From Larix kaempferi (lineage: Eukaryota; Streptophyta; Pinopsida; Pinales; Pinaceae): DNA of 64,000 nt. The stretch spans positions 15,249,001 to 15,313,000 of the forward strand of contig BSBM01000600.1 in assembly GCA_027924585.1 (NCBI GenBank). Reading direction: 5' to 3'. Shown piece after piece: positions 35,101-47,426 of this stretch; the stretch's first letter is position 1; each line of letters starts with the position of its first letter. The notes beneath the pieces were generated by a model. It had not been told where the DNA came from. It did not search any database and was given only the letters and a program-made list of their open reading frames with translations. A program made the position numbers and the translations under genes.

Positions 35101-36469
35101 CTATAGGTCGGAATTTCCTGGGGGATTCAGCTCCATCCTCTTTGGGGATGAGAGTGAGAAAAGGGGAATTGAGAGCTCTTAGGACTCCTTTATTCTTACA
35201 AGAGTCCTCCACAATTCTCCAGACGTCATCTTTGATCAAATCCCAGAAGTGATGAAAAAAATTGGTGGTAAACCCATTAGGTCCTGGAGCTTTCTCGTAT
35301 TTCATTTGATTAACAACATCCTCAACTTCCTAGAATTCCGCAAGCTTCATCAGTATTTCATTATGGGTTTCCGTCACTAGCTAGGGAATATGTCTGGTGA
35401 TATTCCTGATATGGGCATATCTGTCATGCCTATCTTCCTTCATTATGGTTTCAAAGTACTAGACAAGCTCATCCTCCATATCTTCCCTTGTTTCTAAATA
35501 CTACCCATCATCTTTTTTTAACCTTGATATCTTATCCATCTCGCGATTCTGAATCACTGAGTGGTGGAAGAATTTCGTGTTTCGTTCTCCCTCCTGCAAC
35601 CATTGATTTCAGTATTTTTTATTTTTTTTTGCTGGAATTGGCACATCCGGGTGCCCTTGATAGGTTCCAACTCCGCCCACCATTTTTCGACAAGTTCCCT
35701 GAACATGTTCAATCCAGAATTGTTCAAACCGAAAAGATCGCGTAATGGGGGGACCACCACCATCCCAAACCAAACTTATTGGCCAATGATCAGAGCCCAC
35801 CGAGGGTAAGACCAGATCGGTCACTTCCATTTCCCCGGTAATCATTGCCTCGTGTAAAAGGAATCTATCTAAATGAGAGGCACCGTGATGTTCACCACCT
35901 CTCCTGTTATTCCGAGTAAACCACCCATTCCCAGTTTCGAAGTCCACCAGACCATTCTCCTAGACGGAATTTTTGAAAGATATATTGGTGGCTTCCATGC
36001 TACGCCTTCCTCCTTTCTTTTCTTCCAGGGAAGTAATCATGTTGAAATCACCGCCCAAAACCCAGAGAGAGCCATCATTCTCACAGGCTTCCATAGATAA
36101 GAAGGATAAGAATGTAGGTTTTTGGGCTATAACACTGGGGCCATAGACATTGGTTAGAGTATCTCTTACCTCAGAATTATCAAGCTTGAAGTCGGCGCTG
36201 AGGGAGAACCTAGTAGCTCGGAAACAGGTGAGGGATATTTCCGTGGGGTTCCATAAGATGGAAACTCCACCATCTACACCCCTAGAATCATTAGCAATCA
36301 CTTGACTTCCCCGCCAAAGTTTTTCGCCTAACACCTGCATAGTATCCACTCTGCATTTAGTTTCTTGCAGAAATAATACATCTGGTTTTTCCTTCTTTAA
36401 CTTCATCTTCAAGGTCTTCATCTTCCTTGGATTGTTAACCCCATGGATATTCCAATTTATAATCTTCAT
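32190..36469 (-). pseudogene. LINE ORF2: AP endonuclease, RT, zinc finger, RNase H (broken)
   Basis: From ATG at 36469 the AP-type endonuclease has INWNIHGV, FLQETKC, GGDFN and, near 35780, GSDHWPISL. RT has APGPNGF (about 35290), LDISKAYD (about 34900), GDPLSPFLFILMAEGLSR (from about 34725) and FVDDTMLMG (about 34585). A zf-RVT with WCVLCEGEDESINHILDSC lies near 33365-33310. RNase H reads FDGASKGNP (about 32860), AELEGLLHG, IEGDSHVII and NKEADLLAN (about 32490), with all acidic positions present. One frame runs from 36469 to 33941 but is cut by stops at 35960, 35609, 35018, 34727 and 33941. Later parts change frame near 33940 and 33430. Several stops correspond to glutamine codons in related elements. 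Confidence 0.92.
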
Positions 36470-36566
36470 TAGATACTCTTAATGACTTCTGAGAAGGCCT
36501 TCCTTATCGTTGGGTACTGGCCTGATTCCACTAGTCTGGTCCCAATCTCCGTTATTCTCTATCGGT

Positions 36567-37855
36567 TCATCTTCCACCCCGTTTTTCCCCTTCCTCGGGT
36601 TGTTTCCTTTTACTGCCCTTCATTGGATCCTTATCTATACCTAGGTGTGGGGAGGTTTTAGTTTTAAGGATAGCCTGCTGTAGAAGTTCCAGCTGCCTCC
36701 TAGAAACATAACCCTGCCCTTTTTTGTTGCATTCCTTCTTTATCTCATCCAGATCTAGATCGCCCAGGTCCATGTCGTTGTTCTCCTCCATTGTTTCTTC
36801 CTCCATAGTTTCCACTATCTCCTCCATTGGCATGATTGTGGATTGATTGCCTTCCTCATTGGGGGTTTTATCCTTTTCAATACCTTCATCCTTGATCTCC
36901 ATTTTACTCAAGGTTGCAAACCTATTCTCGCTTTGATTCTGTTTGTCTGTATTCTGTTTTGTGGGAGGTGGGTGGGGAGTTTTTTTGTTTTGCTTCTTGC
37001 GGTTCTGAACCTGCATAAAACCCTCATTATCCTTTTCATTTTCTTTCTTCTCCAGGGAGGGAGGAACAGTTGATTTAAGGGTCAGGCAATCTCTTCTCAG
37101 ATGCCCATATTCATGGCATTGTCGGCAACGAAAAGGGAGTTGTTCATAGTCAAGAGTTTGGACCCAATCCTCATCTTCCCAAGTCAAGTTGATTGCCTCT
37201 AGGATATCTTTGGAGAGGTTCATGTAGACACAAATTAGAGCATAGGTGGTGTATCGTTGCAACCTTGTCTGCTCTGAAAATTTTACAAACTTCCCCAAGG
37301 TGTTCCCAATGTCCTCCAAAATTTCAGGTTCCCAATACTCGCAGGGGAGTGAGTAAAGCCGGATCCAAACCGGAGCAATACTCAAATCCTATGTATCAGG
37401 GTTAAACCTCTCCTTCCAGGGATGCAGGAATAAACCCAAAGAGTAAAAGAAGTATGGGCCTCCCATTAGAACACGATCTCGATCTTCCTGGTTGAAGAAG
37501 ATAATGGTGAAGAACCCTTTTGCGCCCAGGTGCAAATGATAATGACCTTTGGGGTTCCAGGTGGTCTTGATCCAACGTATCATATCTTTCTCCTTTGGCC
37601 ATATGCCAATGAATTTACCGATGAGGACTTTCTCCTTCCACTGTTCAACTCGGGTTCGAAGCTTGTCAAAAGTGATCTGCAGAGATGGATTTTCAGCAGA
37701 TTTGGGTAATTAGCCTCCCCGAGTCTTTTCCTGTCAGTCTCCATAGAATTCTCCATGGCAATACCCTTACCAGGTTGAATCATAGTGGGTATCTGCATAC
37801 TACTAGGGCAATCAGAAGATGTGGTGGGGGATCCTCCACCTCCGGGCGATGCCAT
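36567..37855 (-). pseudogene. LINE ORF1 (RNA-binding, DUF4283-like with CCHC knuckle)
   Basis: ORF1 of plant L1 elements binds the LINE RNA. The first true ATG on the minus strand is at 37855 (MASPGGGGSP). A frameshift near 37700 moves into the frame carrying the DUF4283-like core (KGFFTIIFFNQEDRDRVLMG, about 37520-37460). A TAG at about 37388 separates it from APVWIRLYSLPCEYWEPEIL. The zinc knuckle CRQCHEYGHLRRDC is near 37130-37090. An acidic, low-complexity C-terminus (EEIVETMEEETMEENNDMDL) follows and ends in a basic tail at 36567. It lies 98 bp upstream of ORF2. Confidence 0.88.
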
Positions 37856-38012
37856 ACAAAACCCTTGGTCCACTCTATCCAGAAGCCCTTAAAGATCGAG
37901 ATACCAATGCCTTAGCCCGCAGCCGGGCCGAGCCCTAACGCGAGCGAAGGATAATCCTTCTGCAGGAAAAATAGATACTACCTCGCATCTGCGGCCGCAA
38001 CTCCTACCGAAC

Positions 38013-38028
38013 CCTCAAGTTATTGACC
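38013..38028. repeat. Right target-site duplication of the second LINE
   Basis: This is the second exact copy of CCTCAAGTTATTGACC. It marks the 5' boundary of the LINE on the minus strand. Confidence 0.92.
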
Positions 38029-39664
38029 TTGAAACAACTTAAGGTTATCAAATTGCAAATCCATATGTAGGTTGCTATGTATTTGGTGAGATCGAAATGC
38101 GAGGAATCACATAGTCTATGATAGGACGGAGGTGAAACCTGCCCTTCCTTTGAAATAGAATGGTTTTGTCTTTTTACTCTCCATCCTCTTTATTAATGCA
38201 ATGATGGGATTTGACTATGTTTTGATTCATACTCTTTGAATTTGTGTGAATTTTTACTTGTATAATCATGTTGTAGGGAATTTTTTGTGTCTAGAAGCCA
38301 TTGATTCTTACCATTAAGGTTCTTTTGCACATTCACTGCATTGCTTTGAGCACTTTACATAGTGGGTATGTTCAACAAATTAGAACAAAAGGAAACCTTT
38401 AGTAAGGCTCCTGAACTGTTATAGCCATGAAGCTTGTATCTTTCCTTAACCCAACTATTAATGATAGCCTCGAGCGGTCATGACCTATAAAATACTCCTC
38501 TAAAGTATGACGACGCAACCCCTGTAGAGCCTTAGCATAATCATTTTTTAGTGTATAAATGTTAAGATTGGACATGAAGGAGGGGATCATAATATCAAAC
38601 TTGGATGATGGAGTACCTAGTGCTATACGTTGGGTATGAATTCCTTTCTTTGGTGCACCATGGCTATTTTAATTGCGTCCAATGATCAATTGCATGTCAT
38701 GGGATGCCATAAAAGGGCACTTTAATGTCACCTTTTTTAGGGTGGCACGAGCTTGACATGGGATAATTCCAAATACAGATGAGAAGAAAGAAAACATGGC
38801 CTGAAGTTAAGGGACTAAAGTGGAACCCAATGCATCAACGATTCAATCCTAAAAATAAAGTGCCATAACTTTTGAAAGTTCTAATCTCCTTGGTATAGAG
38901 CTCATCTTATGCCTACCCAAAATAGTGGCACCTCCTTTCTCTTGTTCTAATATTGGAAAACTTTGCATTGAACCTTAGCAATTATATCTTATTCCTAGTA
39001 TGTGTTATGGAGTTGATCATTCTACATTAAGGAAATAAAGAATGATGTTAGCTTTCCTAGAATATAGGTGATTGTTGCATGCTTAATTTATAACGAAAAG
39101 CCTTATACTATTATGCTTCAATGACTAATTTGATTATTGATATTTTTAGGAAGCAAGGATTTCCTCCATTATATTGTGGTTTTATTCTAATACTGTGATG
39201 GACTTGCTCTAAATAACGAAGATTGAGGATGGGGTTTTTGACTACCTAAGATTGGTCCTATGTATTGCAATTGTAACCATATGCTAAGGCTTTAGAGTAT
39301 TAAGATCTATTGTTTATGGCTCATTGGTTTCTACTGTGTGATCCCACTTTTGTAATTATTTCCATAATTATCGTTGGGTAGCTTTGATAATTGGGGGCTT
39401 CATGCTTGCACCAATTTGAAAGTTTCTTTCTCCTACTTAATTTTGGTTGGAATATATTGCCCCTTTCCCCCTACTTTTTGACATACATCAACTAATTTGT
39501 GAAGATTATCATAGATTTGTGCTAGCCATTGCTGAAAGAAACTCAATAAGGACATTTATTTGTGTTGTTCAATTACTTTCTTGTAGTGCTATGTAGTAAT
39601 AGTTATTATCAAGCTGGTCTTTTGAAATAGTCACGCTGAATGAATTTTTGTATTTGCTAAACAG
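38029..39664. other. No feature recognised
   Basis: No coding is recognised on either strand. The first bases continue the sequence interrupted by the LINE. I looked for a MYB DNA-binding exon that should precede the MYB-CC fragment at 39665 and did not find one. Confidence 0.5.
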
Positions 39665-40023
39665 TGGCATGCAAATTAAAGAGGCACTGCAACTACAGAT
39701 GGAGGTATAGAAGCAACTACATGAACAACTTGAGGTATTTGTTTTTTCATTGACTATTTTTTGTTTGGCTTATTTGCATGGCCAACATTATTGCTTTCTC
39801 AATTTTCAGTGTATATTCTATTTAAGTTTGTGGATTGGTGCAGACCCAAAGGAATATACAATTGCAGATAGAAGAACATGGGAGACATCTACAAAAGACG
39901 TTTGAGGAGCAAGCAAAAATAGGTAACTTATTCAAGAGTCATAGTCCATATGCAGCTGGTTTTAGTGATCCATCTCTTGAAGAAACCTCAAGCAAGTTGT
40001 TCGAGGAAGAATATAATGCATGA
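39665..40023 (+). pseudogene. MYB-CC (PHR1-like) transcription factor fragment
   Basis: Two adjacent exons encode the coiled-coil MYB-CC domain of PHR1-like factors, which in plants control phosphate-starvation and other programmes. Exon 39665-39734 reads MQIKEALQLQMEV, stop, KQLHEQLE, containing the diagnostic LHEQLE. The preceding bases form a splice acceptor (TTGCTAAACAG). A GT...AG intron (39735-39843) leads to TQRNIQLQIEEHGRHLQKTF and EEQAK. After that, GFSDPSLEETSSK resembles the family's downstream region and stops at 40021. The CAG-to-TAG change in the first exon and the absence of the MYB DNA-binding domain upstream show a gene fragment. The retained intron means it came from genomic DNA, not from a reverse-transcribed mRNA. 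Confidence 0.82.
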
Positions 40024-42905
40024 CATTCTAAGCCAAATTTGGACACTTCAGGGAAAGAAAAATCAGTGTCTGAAAAACTCCCTGTTTCTAGAACTTATGT
40101 AGATGGACAACAGTTGGCCAACATTCTAATAAGATACATCACAAGTCCACTCCAGATTTGGAATTTCAACCGACATTACCACTTTCAAAATGGATTAGAC
40201 TAGATGACAATATACAACACGCAGATTGACAGGATAAGCAACCCCTGAGTCAATATACGTTAATGGTTGACCACCCCTTAATTCTCTTCGATATGGATGA
40301 ATTTTTCTGCAAATGGTAACTTGTTTGTCAAGGTTTTTGAATAAAAGAATGTTGTAACAACCCCATTTTAATCCCCATGAGAAGCTATCATGAATACAAT
40401 AGTTTACTAATGGTGAAAATTGCAGGGAGCTTTATCCAATCAAGGAATCTTCCTGTATCAAAATTAATATGTTTTACAAAAGGAAGGTTTGTGATTTATT
40501 TCTACTAGTGAGAAATGATCTAAACAATTTCATTAAGATTGGCAAAGGCATTAACTATATGGGCTTGTGCAAATAATCAAAGATAACATGTTAATTTTAT
40601 GACATTGATATTTTGAAAGATAATTCAACTTGTAAAAATCATATCCTTGATTTTATTTATAGAGTTTTAAAATATTTCAGTTTATTTTCTCGTATGTTTT
40701 TCATATTGGTAATTAATTCCTTTGATTGATGTAAACGAAAGGTAAGTAAATAGATTCGACAACTCTTATATTTTTTCTTGAGTGGCTTCTAGAATATCTT
40801 AAACTTCAACATAAGGTTCTTTAATCACTTGTGTCATAGAACATGTAAGTTGATATGGTATTTGTTGATAAATCTATCTTCGGTCACTCATTGAGATTTT
40901 TCAGTTGTATGCTAATGAAAAGTACTATAGAAGTATAACTGAACTCTTGGTGCTTAATAACTTATTAGTGATTTCTAATTTGAATCCTTGGTGATTATCA
41001 AGGATTTCAAGTTATTTGAAACCTTGATTCTTAGGGATGCCTTGATATTTACAATACTAGTGTGAAGCGTTGGTAATCTAGACTAGCAAATAAACAATTT
41101 TATTTGAATGTTTTTTATTATGGGCATGGCAAATGAATTTTTATGGTGTTGTTCATTGTTTTGCTAGGTCAAGAGTCCCAGGGCATCCATACTACCAAAA
41201 ATATTTCAAATGGTACAAATATGAAATATTGTTTAAATTAGATAGAATGATTAAATCATTCATGGTTTGTCCAAAGCAAGCTTTCAAATAGTTCCTTGGT
41301 ATCCATGATCTAAGAAAATAAGTTTGTAGCTAATACACATAACTATTGGAATGAACAGAAACTAATGAAGATGACTTGAGTATGCTCTTGGTTGATACAA
41401 GTATGAAGGTAGCCTCTAGATCTATGGGGTATGCATCAAGCTTAACTTGAGCAATACATTGAAACCATTTTTTGGCAAGAAATGTGTGTCGAGATGATTG
41501 TTTATAACTTTATACTCTCCAAATACATACACATTCATTGAAAAATACGTGGTTTCTAAATTTTTTAACCATAGGATGTTGTTGGTTAATTGCATGAAAA
41601 TAACACTGTGTAAAAACTATGGTCTCTAGATTTCTTAACCGTAGAATGTTGTCGATTTATAATAACATCAAATAATTTCATTTTGTATGGTATAAATTAA
41701 AAGTGCAACACATCCTTGTCTCCTCAATATTAGTAGTGGAGGAACATCCTTTATTTATTCCAATTTGAATACCTATTAAGTAATAAGAAGTTTGCTAAAG
41801 TAGTTTGCATCTATTTTCCTTTGAATGTGAAGTATTGCAAAAATGATTATCTTAGTTTTACCAAGGTCTTAGTTCCAAGTATCTTTTAATCACAAAAATA
41901 TGTCAATGCCAAAGTCTAGTTTCCTTTGGAAGGCAAGAGAACTATACTATTTATGAAAAGAAGAATAAAGATCAAAAGTTTATGAAGGAAACAACCATCA
42001 TCTACACTTGTAGCCCATTTAGATTGTCTGGTTTAATAGGAGTACTTTATATAATGCAACAAAGTCCTTGGAAATTTTATGAATCTAACATGAATAGTTG
42101 AAGGTATACCCATTTTCATAATGAAATATTAATTGGGTGGGAGTATATGAGAGTATCCTTAGCATGGAGTTTTATTATTGATGTAATAAATTTTTGTATG
42201 AGCGAAGTACTTTTCATTCAGTTTATGGTTGAGTTTATGAGGGATATATAGTCATATTTTATTCCTTATATTTTGGATCTTTAGTTATGTTGTTTTAAAT
42301 TACACAACACAAGAGCAACATACATCAGTTTTGTTATTACCCAAACTCATACCCTTCGAGACAAAGTCATAAAGTTTAAGGTATAGGCTTAGTGAAACTA
42401 AAAGAGAGGTCAATGTCACCACACCAAGCCCTTTTGTTCTTTAAGTTGGATTTTTTCCAACCCAAGGGAGGCTTGCCTAGGATAGGATCACTAAAGATTT
42501 CAATTAGGTTCAAGGTGAAATGAAGAGATAACTTTAACAAAACGGTTTATGATAGTAAATAGGAAATAAGTGGATGGAGTGATAAGGGACTAGTGTCTTA
42601 TCCATTGGGAAAATGGAGTCAAGCAAAGGCTCAATGAAGGGTTTTCAAAGAAATGATTCAGAGGATTAGGGTAGCAACCTCACATATCCTAGTCATGTTG
42701 GAATGTAACACTTCATTATACAATAAAACTGTAATTATGGCATAAATGATCTCAATAGGTATTAGTTTAATAGACAATTAGATTATGCAACTATTTATTA
42801 GTCAAATAAAAGAAGGTTGATGTCAATGTATTCGATGACTCCATTGTTAATAAAATTTGTGTTTCGTTCTTCTAATTTGTGAGTCTATTTGGTATATATA
42901 CGATG
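40024..42905. other. No gene recognised
   Basis: The first ~170 bases may be the decayed C-terminal region of the MYB-CC fragment (a run reading GKEKSVSEKLPVSRTYVDG). The rest is AT-rich with no recognisable domain. The part from about 41160 may include very old Copia sequence linked to the relic at 42906, but I could not confirm it. Confidence 0.4.
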
Positions 42906-43290
42906 CATGGTTATGTTTTCAATCTTCACTATGGACCTACCACTTGGACTTGTAAGAAATGACAACCTCTTGCTCTTTTTTCAGCAGAATCAAGGTATCG
43001 AGCCATAATTAATGCAAGTCAAGAATCCCTATGGCTTTAAGAGATCCATTTAGAGTTTGGATTCCAACAACAACATCCAACTACCCTCTAGTGTGACAAT
43101 CCGAGTCCAATCAAGCTTGCCAAAGGTCCAATTCAACATTAGTGCCTCTCTAACAAAAAAATTATTCTTACCAGTTTGCTTTTTTCCAAGAGCCTGAGAT
43201 TTAGGGTCTGCATGACATAGATGTTTATATATTTAGGTTCCTTGTCAAAAAATATGGTCCACTGAGACTGCTTTTTCCTACATGTGAGAT
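42906..43290 (+). pseudogene. Copia RNase H relic
   Basis: In one plus frame the end of a Copia polyprotein is legible despite stops: HGYVFNLHYGPTTWTCKK, then LALFSAESRYRAIINASQES with a LWL just after, then FGFQQQHPTT and CDNPSPIKLAKGP. The catalytic glutamate (AESRY) and the CDN aspartate are visible. At least five stop codons interrupt the frame. The ADILTKPL end cannot be read, and no LTRs were found nearby. It is a much older insertion than the Copia at 3723-11303. Confidence 0.82.
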
Positions 43291-44639
43291 GTTGTTTTTA
43301 GCAGTGTCCAAATTAATACGTTTCTAACATATCTATACTTCAAATTACAAAAAAAAAATAGTTTATAAAAGAGAAATGTAGATTACACATTGATCTTCTT
43401 CCTATGCAGAATTCCAAAAAAATTGTGTCTACATTTATGTTTACTTTTGCATCTTTCTCTTCATTGGAGAACTAAATATATGAGTACATAGAAGAAAGTG
43501 ATGACCTAAAAGATAATTATGGTGCTCGAACCTTTTCAAGCAATATGGGATTGTGTGATTTCCATAGCTTGAATAATTGTTAATGCTACATTATTTGACT
43601 AGATATTTGATAAGGCTACATTATTTGACTATGTTTTCTTAATTATAATAGCTGCCAATGCACTCCTAATAGTACTCGTGCATTGGAAAAAAAAATTACA
43701 CTTGCATTTTGTATAATTCTAGTTATCTTTTGTTGGGTGTTCTTTTTTATTAAGATAGCCATAGTTAGCTTTTCCAACTATACATGTACAATGGAACACT
43801 AGTTGCTTTTCATTACATCTATCTTTTATCAATACATTTACATGATCTAATACCCTAGAAGCTTACATTTTTTTGTACACTTTCAACATTTAACCTTTCC
43901 AACATTCCCTTAGACTTTGTGATTTCCACTACTCAAACTATTTCTTCCGTACAACTATTCTACCTTGCCTCCTTATTGAAACATTCTTTTTGCACTGTTA
44001 GGTGCAATTGTTAGTTAATATAATTTGGTGGAATGGGTCTATGGAATTTAATTTTTGATGCATAGACTTCTTAATCAATAATGGATAAATTCCTAAAGAA
44101 GATAGTCCAAGAGATAGTATAGTCAGTTTGATTTGTTTTATTAAGGTATAATGTTCAAAGAAGCCATGGAATACATTCCCACAAAGTTTAGGTGTGTACA
44201 TAATATTGCTTTTATATAATTTTGACTTTACAATCAATAATAATCAATAGTATGGTTGGTAATTAATATCGCCCTCCATCTGAAGAGAGGGGGAAATCCA
44301 CGAGACATTAGAAAGTATCAACATCCTCAATATTGTTTTCTAGAAGAAAAAGAGTCTCTTACTATTCAATTATGAATCAAAGAAACTACATTATATCTCT
44401 TGTCCAAAAGACAATACAACTCATTCAGAGTACTCTAAGGCATCCACAATCAAACACCTAAAACCAAAAACTGTGATATCATATGTCTTTATACAGATCC
44501 ATATGACTGGATATTACAAATAACTATCAATTTATTTTGAATCCAAAATAAAACTCTATGTTCTATAATGTCCCAATAATCTCCAGACATCTAGCAACAC
44601 AAAAAATTTCTACAGTAAACATATAAACCGATTACTATG
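43291..44639. other. No feature recognised
   Basis: AT-rich, without coding that I can support. The 3' end of the third LINE may extend into 44260-44639, but no poly(T) run or target duplication could be found to fix it. Confidence 0.45.
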
Positions 44640-44675
44640 CAGATATAAATAAGTATTACAAAAAAAGTATCAACT

Positions 44676-47424
44676 TCAGTAAATGTTTATCAATTTATCC
44701 TCCATAAGCTGATCCTTCACAAAATGTCTAATAACCGCCCTTCCAGCACCCATGTCCAGTCCCTTCTTTGATAGAATATCAGCCTTTTTGTTATATACCC
44801 TGCTCACATGGCTGAATGATATAGATGCTATGGAATTTCGGAGAGTCATAATCCTCTTTTTCCAGAAAGATAATGCTGACACCTGTAATTTATGTTCCCC
44901 CAAAGCCCAATCAATGATAGCATTGGAATCGCCTAAAATATCAATTTGATTAATCACCAAGGACCAATTCAGATGCAAAATTCCCCACAATGCAAGTAAC
45001 TATGATCTCATATTATTCCCAATTCCACAACCAAAATGCATCTCCACCCATTGATCCTTATCAAGAATCAAGAGACATCCCACACAGCATTGACCCACTT
45101 TTGCCGCTCCATCAAAACTGCCCACTAGATTAATATATCTCATCAAAGGAAAATCCATATTTTTACCCTTCAAAGAAGGAGCCCTCCACTGAACATCTGT
45201 CATATACTACTTAGTATAAGTCACCGAGTCATAAAAAGTATATGTTTTATCTTCAAATAGAATTGAGTTCCTAAGACGCCATATAGCCCATATGAATATT
45301 AGTGGGAAAGTAATCTGATAACGATAGTGCTCATACCAGTTTTCCAAACACTTTGACAAAGTATCTCCAGACCATGAACCATATTGCCCATGTAAATATG
45401 CAATATCATCCCATAATTGTAAGGTGACTGTGCAATTTGCAAATAGATGATCGCAAGTTTCTTCCGCCTGAAAGCATAAGTAACAAGCTGATGGCCCACA
45501 TCCACCATGTAATTTATATTTGTCCCTAGTATAGATACGGTAATTTAGTTCCAACCACAGAAAATTTTTCATTTTTCCCAGAATCTCCCATTGCCAAAGT
45601 TGAGAACACCACCAAGCTGGAGAAGGAAGATCTGCATCTGATGCAATATCCAGGTATGCCTGCGCTGTAGTCACCATTCCATCCCCATTACCATATTCCC
45701 ATAAAATAACATCCAACTCATCCGACAGAAAAATACCAGCATGTATTAAACCAGTGATAAACAGTTCCCATTCCAATGCTGCATTCCTAGTCAGATTCAT
45801 CTATGATGCCCTTAGCCAATTGCATACACACAACGAATCAGACTGGTCTTTTTTTATCTGATTAAGGTAATGTATCCCCATAATCCACCATCTGTTAGTC
45901 CGCGCCAAAGGCTTTTCAAATGTAGTTCTTTATACACCCAATAAAAATTACGGATTCCCCATCCCCCAACAACCTTTGGAGTAGAAATACGTTCCCAAGA
46001 AGCTAAATGACACCCCTGGAAATCCGAGTTTTCCTTCCAGAGAAAGTTATAAAAAAGCTTCATGATCAAATTAAGCTGGAACATTTGCGAGACTAAACCA
46101 GTAGATTGGGATATTTTCCAGTACAGAGTTTAATAATACCAAACGACCACCTAGTGACAATTTTTTGTTCATCTAGCAAAGAATTCTAGTTTCCACCTTT
46201 TGCACAATCCATAACCAGTCTGCGACCAAATATGCATTCAGTTTAATGAAATAGCCCAAATAGGTAAGCCTCTATTCAACTCCAAAATTTCAAGTGGAAA
46301 AATCAAACTCAATATCCTTTTTAAATCATCCTCCAAATTTATAGAATACCAACAGGATTTCGAATAGCTGATTTGCATCCCTGCTGCAGTGCATAAAGTA
46401 TCCAATATAAATTTATGGTGCAGCCACTCCTGTTCACTTCCCAATCGAAAGATGAGTACATCATCTACAAATAATAGATTAGAAATGATATGATGAGGTG
46501 AGACTTTAATATCACAAATAAAACCCTCTGCCCTAGCCTGATGTATTAGACGACTAAGTCCTTCAATGACCAAAATAAACAATAGTGGGGATAATGGACA
46601 TCCCTGGCGCAGACCCCGAGAAGCCTTAAAGAAAGTTGTTGGACAACCATTGATAAGGATAGCAAAATTTGTAGTCTTTAGACACCCCATAGTCCATTGT
46701 GTGATATGAAAATCCAGTCCAACATTTAAGAGCAGAACTCTAAGAAATGACCAATCAACATAGTCATATGCCTTAATCAGGTCAAGTTTCAATACCATAG
46801 CTTCAATATTCTTCAACTTAGCAGTATGTATAACCTCCTGTGCAGTCCCAATAGTGTAAAAAATCAATCTCTGGTGTAGGAACCCGAATTGTTCCACTGA
46901 AATGCCTTTGGACAATCCCCCCTTGATCCTTTGTGCAATAGTTTTAGAAATGATTTTAGAAATCAAATTGCACAATGAAATGGGCCGGTAATCCTCGAAA
47001 GTCACCGGATTTGAAATTTTTAGGATCAGTGCAATAAAGGTGGCATTCACACCTCTAGAAACCTTTCCAGTCACCCGAGCCTCCTCCACCAGGCGAACAA
47101 GTTCTGGAACCATAATGTCAAAAAACTGGATAAAAAACTCACACGTCTAGCCATCCGGCCCCATAATCTTATCCCCCTCATAGCGAAGGGTTTAAACATA
47201 AATAGTGAAGGATCCCACGCTGAGAGTAGTCCACCCGATCTCCCAACATAACATACTTCCCAAGAGGGAAGGAAGGAATTAAAGAAAATACGTGCCTTTG
47301 ACTCATCAATCATAGTTTCCTGAAGAAGTACCAAATCCGGTCTAGTAAGCTCTAATAACCCGCGGAAAGCGTTGTGTTTGGGTGTGCCTCCAACCCCACA
47401 TATATTTAGGGTTAAAATGATCAT
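44676..47424 (-). pseudogene. LINE ORF2 with EN-RT deletion, RT, zinc finger, RNase H
   Basis: The ATG at 47424 opens the endonuclease N-terminus (MIILTLNICGVGG, LLQETM). After about 80 codons the sequence passes directly to MGPDG and CEFFIQFFDIM, the start of the RT palm region, so roughly the rest of EN and the linker is missing. RT continues with FIALILKISNPVTFEDYRPI, LDLIKAYDYVDW, RGLRQGCPLSPLLFILV and LLFVDDVLIF (about 46470). Breaks follow near 46237 and 45854. The zinc finger region shows CYLCFQAEETCDHLFANC (about 45490-45430). RNase H shows SFDGAAK (about 45120), GDSNAI (about 44930) and KKADILSKKG (about 44780), with a stop at 45000. Confidence 0.88.
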
Positions 47425-47426
47425 AT

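Larger units (their letters stand above)
30961..38012 (-). mobile_element. Full-length LINE with target-site duplication
   Basis: The element is 7052 bp on the minus strand. Its poly(A) appears as seven T at 30961-30967. CCTCAAGTTATTGACC at 30945-30960 is repeated exactly at 38013-38028, extendable by two T, giving a 16-18 bp target duplication typical of LINEs. The order is 5' UTR (38012-37856, beginning GTTCGGTAGGAGTTGCGGCC), ORF1, ORF2 with EN, RT, zinc finger and RNase H, then a third reading frame and the tail. It is not 5' truncated, which is uncommon for LINE copies. All frames now carry lesions. Confidence 0.92.

Noticed and set aside
36843-37073. Hydrophobic plus-strand ORF resembling a membrane protein
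   Set aside because: It is antisense to the charged, A-rich LINE ORF1, which explains the hydrophobic translation.
44260-44300. Possible 3' end of the third LINE
   Set aside because: No poly(T) run or duplicated flank could be matched with the 5' side near 49130-49250.
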